Shown piece after piece: positions 61,563-64,000 of a stretch of 64,000 nucleotides of DNA. Origin of the DNA: Sphingomonas sp. Leaf9 (GTDB taxonomy: Bacteria > Pseudomonadota > Alphaproteobacteria > Sphingomonadales > Sphingomonadaceae); NCBI RefSeq assembly GCF_001421355.1, contig NZ_LMKC01000006.1:1-64000 (forward strand), written 5' to 3'. Position numbers and translations under genes: made by a program. The notes under the pieces are model-generated. The model was given only the letters and a program-made list of their open reading frames with translations. It made no database searches and was not told where the DNA came from. Within the stretch, counting starts at the first letter, position 1. Every line of letters begins with the position of its first letter.

Positions 61563-64000
61563 TCAGCGCGCACCGATCCCGACGCGTGCCCCGGCATAGA
61601 AATACCGCCCGACCGGCGAGATCGGCAGGTTGGTTTCGAACCCGATATCGGGCCGCTGGTCGATCAGGTTGTTGACCCCGCCGTAGAAGGCGAAGCGGTC
61701 GTTGACACGCACCTGTGCCTGCACGTCGTGGCTCCACAATTCCTTGTACCGGAAATAGCGCGGATCGACGAGGGTCGGATTGCTGTCGGTGTCGATCCGG
61801 GCAAAGCGGCGGACCCCGTTCTGCCAGCGCAGGTTGTAGCTGAGCGTCAGCGCGCCGCTTTCCCAGCTGGGCGAGAAGGCAAGCGTGTAGCGCGGGCGGA
61901 ACGGTTGATCGACGTTGTTTTCCGCCACCGCGCCCGGTGTCGCGACCTGTTCCAACCGGTCGAGATACCCGCCGACGAGGCGCAGGTCGAACCGGCCGAT
62001 CCGCGCGGTCGTGAAGCGATAGGCGATGTTCAGTTCGGCGCCGGCGGTGCGATAGGCCGCGACATTCTGCGGCTGCACGACGAAGCCGGCGATGAATCCG
62101 CTGCCGCGCGCCCGGCTGATCGCGGCGCAATAGGCGTTGTCGAGGGTGGGCTGATCGACGCACAGCTCGGCGATCTTGTTCGCATCGGGCGTGGCGATCG
62201 CGTCGGTCAGGTCGATGTCGTACCAGTCGAACGCGATCGACAGGCCGGGCACGACCTCGGGGCGCAGCACGACCCCGGCGGTCCAGGTCCGCGCGACTTC
62301 GGGGCGCAGGCTGCGATTGCCCGATTGCGTGCCGGGAATGAAGATCGTGGCGTTGGGATTGTTGGCGGCGGTGAAGGTCGCCGGATTACCGCCCGCCGCG
62401 GTGATGAGCGACTGGCAATTGGCGGCGCGGAATGGGGTGCCGAGGGTGCGGTTGGCTAGGTAACATGGGTCGGAGAAGAAGTTGCTGGTGCCGGTTGCGG
62501 CGCGGAACAGTTCCCCGATGTTGGGCGCGCGCACCGAGCGGCCGTACGACCCGCGCACGCTGATCGAGGGGACAGGGGCGTAGATGCCGTTCACCTGCCA
62601 TGTCCGCGTCGTGCCGATCGTCGAATAATCCGACAGCCGCCCGGCGACGCCGACCGACAGCAGGTGCGCGAACCGCACGTCCTTCAGCAGCGGCGCGTTC
62701 AGTTCGCCGAACGCCTCCCACACGTCGAAGCTGCCGCGCGAGGGGGTGGGGATGATATATTCGTCATATTGGTAGAAGGCGTTGTCGAGCAGCGCCTGTG
62801 CCGGATCGAACCGGCTCGATTCCCTGCGATATTCGCCACCGGCGGCAAAGGCGACCGGGCCGCCGGGCAGCGTGAAGAGCTGTCCGAAATCGCCGGTCAG
62901 CGCGGCGTTGACGACATGCTGTTCGAGCCGCGCATTGCTGACCGGATTGTTAAGATAATAGTCGAACGAGCGGCCATCGACGGTGCGCCCGCCAAAGGTG
63001 TTGACCGGCACGCAGCCCGCCGCGCGCGCGGTGGCCGAGCGGCACACGATCTGCCCGCTGGCATCGCGAACGGCGTCGAGCGCTTCAAGAAAACGCGTGT
63101 TCAGCCGGTCGTTCAGCTTGGTCGCGCGCACGTCGGTGCGGCCATAGGTGTAGGACACGTCGTAGGACGCATGGTCCGACACCCGTCCGCTGGCGTCGAG
63201 CACGCCGCGCCAGGTCCGGCGGCGGTCGGTTTCCCCCCGCCTGGGAATGTCGAAATTGTTGCGGCTGATATCAACCGAGGTCAGGCCGGCGGCGCGCGCG
63301 GCGGTCAGGATCGATTGCGGGATGTAGGGATTGTCGAGCGCGATGGTCGCGGGATAATTGCCGCCATAGCCGCTGAAGCTCGTCACCTCGCTCTGGACGA
63401 ACTTGCCCTCGGCCGACAGCTTGAACGCGTCGGAGAAGTCGAACCGGGCAAGCGCGTTGACGGCGTGGCGTTCGGATCGTGGCAGGATATCGCCGACATA
63501 GCCCGCCACCGGCGTATCGTCGCCGCCGACCGAATAGCCGTCGTTCAGCAGGAACCGGCCGGGGGTATAGGCGGCACCGTCGCCGCGAAACACCTGGTCG
63601 CCGATCACGACATAGCCCTGGTTCGATCCGTAGGGGTAGCGCAGGTCGCGCACCGGCGCGACCTTGTAACTGCCCGAACGGGTCGGATCGTAATCGTCGG
63701 TGTTCACGAAATATTGCCGCTGGGCGAGCGCCAGATAGTCGCGGTCGTCGTTCGTTAGCGGATCGTCGGCGTTATATTCGTATGCGAGCGTCAGGTTGCC
63801 GCGCCCATCGGCGAAATTGCGCCCGGCGATGACCGAGGCGAAGCGGTTGCCGGCATCGCCGCGTTCCGAAATCCCCGCCTGCACCCGCGCCGCCACGCCA
63901 TCGAAATCGCGGCGCAGCACGAAGTTGACGACGCCCGATACCCCGTCCGCGCCATAGATCGCCGATGCCGCGCCGGTCAGCACGTCGACCCGTTCGATCA
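61563..64000 (-). CDS. TonB-dependent receptor, C-terminal part (5' end outside window)
   Basis: The frame is open to the right edge, so the signal peptide and start of the plug are missing. What is seen begins in the plug (ERVDVLTGAASAIYGADGVS, then GVVNFVLRRDFDGVAARV) and continues through the whole barrel (GTYAPVP-type strands, VRGSYGRSVRAPNIGELFRA, YTLAFSPSWESGALTLSYNL, FYGGVNNLIDQRPDIGFETN) to FYAGARVGIGAR. The ligand is unknown. A different subfamily from the receptor at 17207, with a plug closer to small-ligand and siderophore receptors. Confidence 0.92.
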   Translation of the reverse strand, partial: IERVDVLTGAASAIYGADGVSGVVNFVLRRDFDGVAARVQAGISERGDAGNRFASVIAGRNFADGRGNLTLAYEYNADDPLTNDDRDYLALAQRQYFVNTDDYDPTRSGSYKVAPVRDLRYPYGSNQGYVVIGDQVFRGDGAAYTPGRFLLNDGYSVGGDDTPVAGYVGDILPRSERHAVNALARFDFSDAFKLSAEGKFVQSEVTSFSGYGGNYPATIALDNPYIPQSILTAARAAGLTSVDISRNNFDIPRRGETDRRRTWRGVLDASGRVSDHASYDVSYTYGRTDVRATKLNDRLNTRFLEALDAVRDASGQIVCRSATARAAGCVPVNTFGGRTVDGRSFDYYLNNPVSNARLEQHVVNAALTGDFGQLFTLPGGPVAFAAGGEYRRESSRFDPAQALLDNAFYQYDEYIIPTPSRGSFDVWEAFGELNAPLLKDVRFAHLLSVGVAGRLSDYSTIGTTRTWQVNGIYAPVPSISVRGSYGRSVRAPNIGELFRAATGTSNFFSDPCYLANRTLGTPFRAANCQSLITAAGGNPATFTAANNPNATIFIPGTQSGNRSLRPEVARTWTAGVVLRPEVVPGLSIAFDWYDIDLTDAIATPDANKIAELCVDQPTLDNAYCAAISRARGSGFIAGFVVQPQNVAAYRTAGAELNIAYRFTTARIGRFDLRLVGGYLDRLEQVATPGAVAENNVDQPFRPRYTLAFSPSWESGALTLSYNLRWQNGVRRFARIDTDSNPTLVDPRYFRYKELWSHDVQAQVRVNDRFAFYGGVNNLIDQRPDIGFETNLPISPVGRYFYAGARVGIGAR

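Overview
The window looks like Sphingomonadales DNA (Sphingomonas or a close relative). It is GC-rich, its genes overlap by 4 nt (ATGA/GTGA), and it carries large TonB-dependent receptors, a LOV-HTH photoreceptor of the Erythrobacter EL222 type and a PaoABC aldehyde oxidoreductase. It also contains a plasmid-type replication and partition core (parA, parB, three parS-like palindromes, a RepA-family initiator, iterons) at about 44.8-49.6 kb. The DNA is therefore probably part of a megaplasmid or chromid, or contains an integrated one. No rRNA, tRNA, CRISPR array or IS element was recognised.

Left part (1-15.3 kb), cell surface and biofilm. The 3' end of an RTX/cadherin-like exoprotein gene is followed by a tightly overlapping seven-gene operon that I read as a Pel-type exopolysaccharide locus in an unusual order and architecture: pelG, a GH114-only pelA-like gene, a TPR gene and a beta-barrel gene (together a split pelB), a short pelD, pelE and pelF. 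On the opposite strand lies a complete type I secretion system (ABC transporter, HlyD-type adaptor, TolC-type porin), which could export the RTX protein, and then a second GH114 protein as a lipoprotein.

15.4-23.3 kb: a flavin-dependent halogenase divergent from a 1003-aa TonB-dependent receptor; an operon of class II photolyase, sirtuin and a small protein; a small secreted protein.

23.3-30.3 kb, transport, possibly magnesium-linked. A left-going coupled operon (95-aa protein, MgtC, two-domain ABC permease, ABC ATPase) is divergent from a right-going coupled operon (CorA, histidine kinase, FixJ-like regulator). Two ATACC-type palindromes 21 bp apart lie in front of corA.

30.4-44.3 kb, mostly metabolism and stress: katG, an acetylpolyamine-deacetylase-like gene converging on an aldehyde dehydrogenase, several very small secreted or membrane proteins, DUF427 and DCC proteins, the LOV-HTH regulator, a renalase-like oxidoreductase, paoABC, aqpZ and a CsbD-like protein.

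44.3-49.7 kb is the replicon core. 49.7-64 kb holds a DUF4173 membrane protein with an OmpR-type two-component system, a hipBA-like toxin-antitoxin pair behind a cluster of CC-(A/T)-GG boxes, a ClC channel, a PhnD-like binding protein with a fatty acid desaturase, a NatAB-like ABC exporter, a GT2 glycosyltransferase, and the 3' part of a second TonB-dependent receptor that runs off the window. A roughly 110-bp palindromic repeat occurs in opposite orientation at 38.9 and 53.5 kb.
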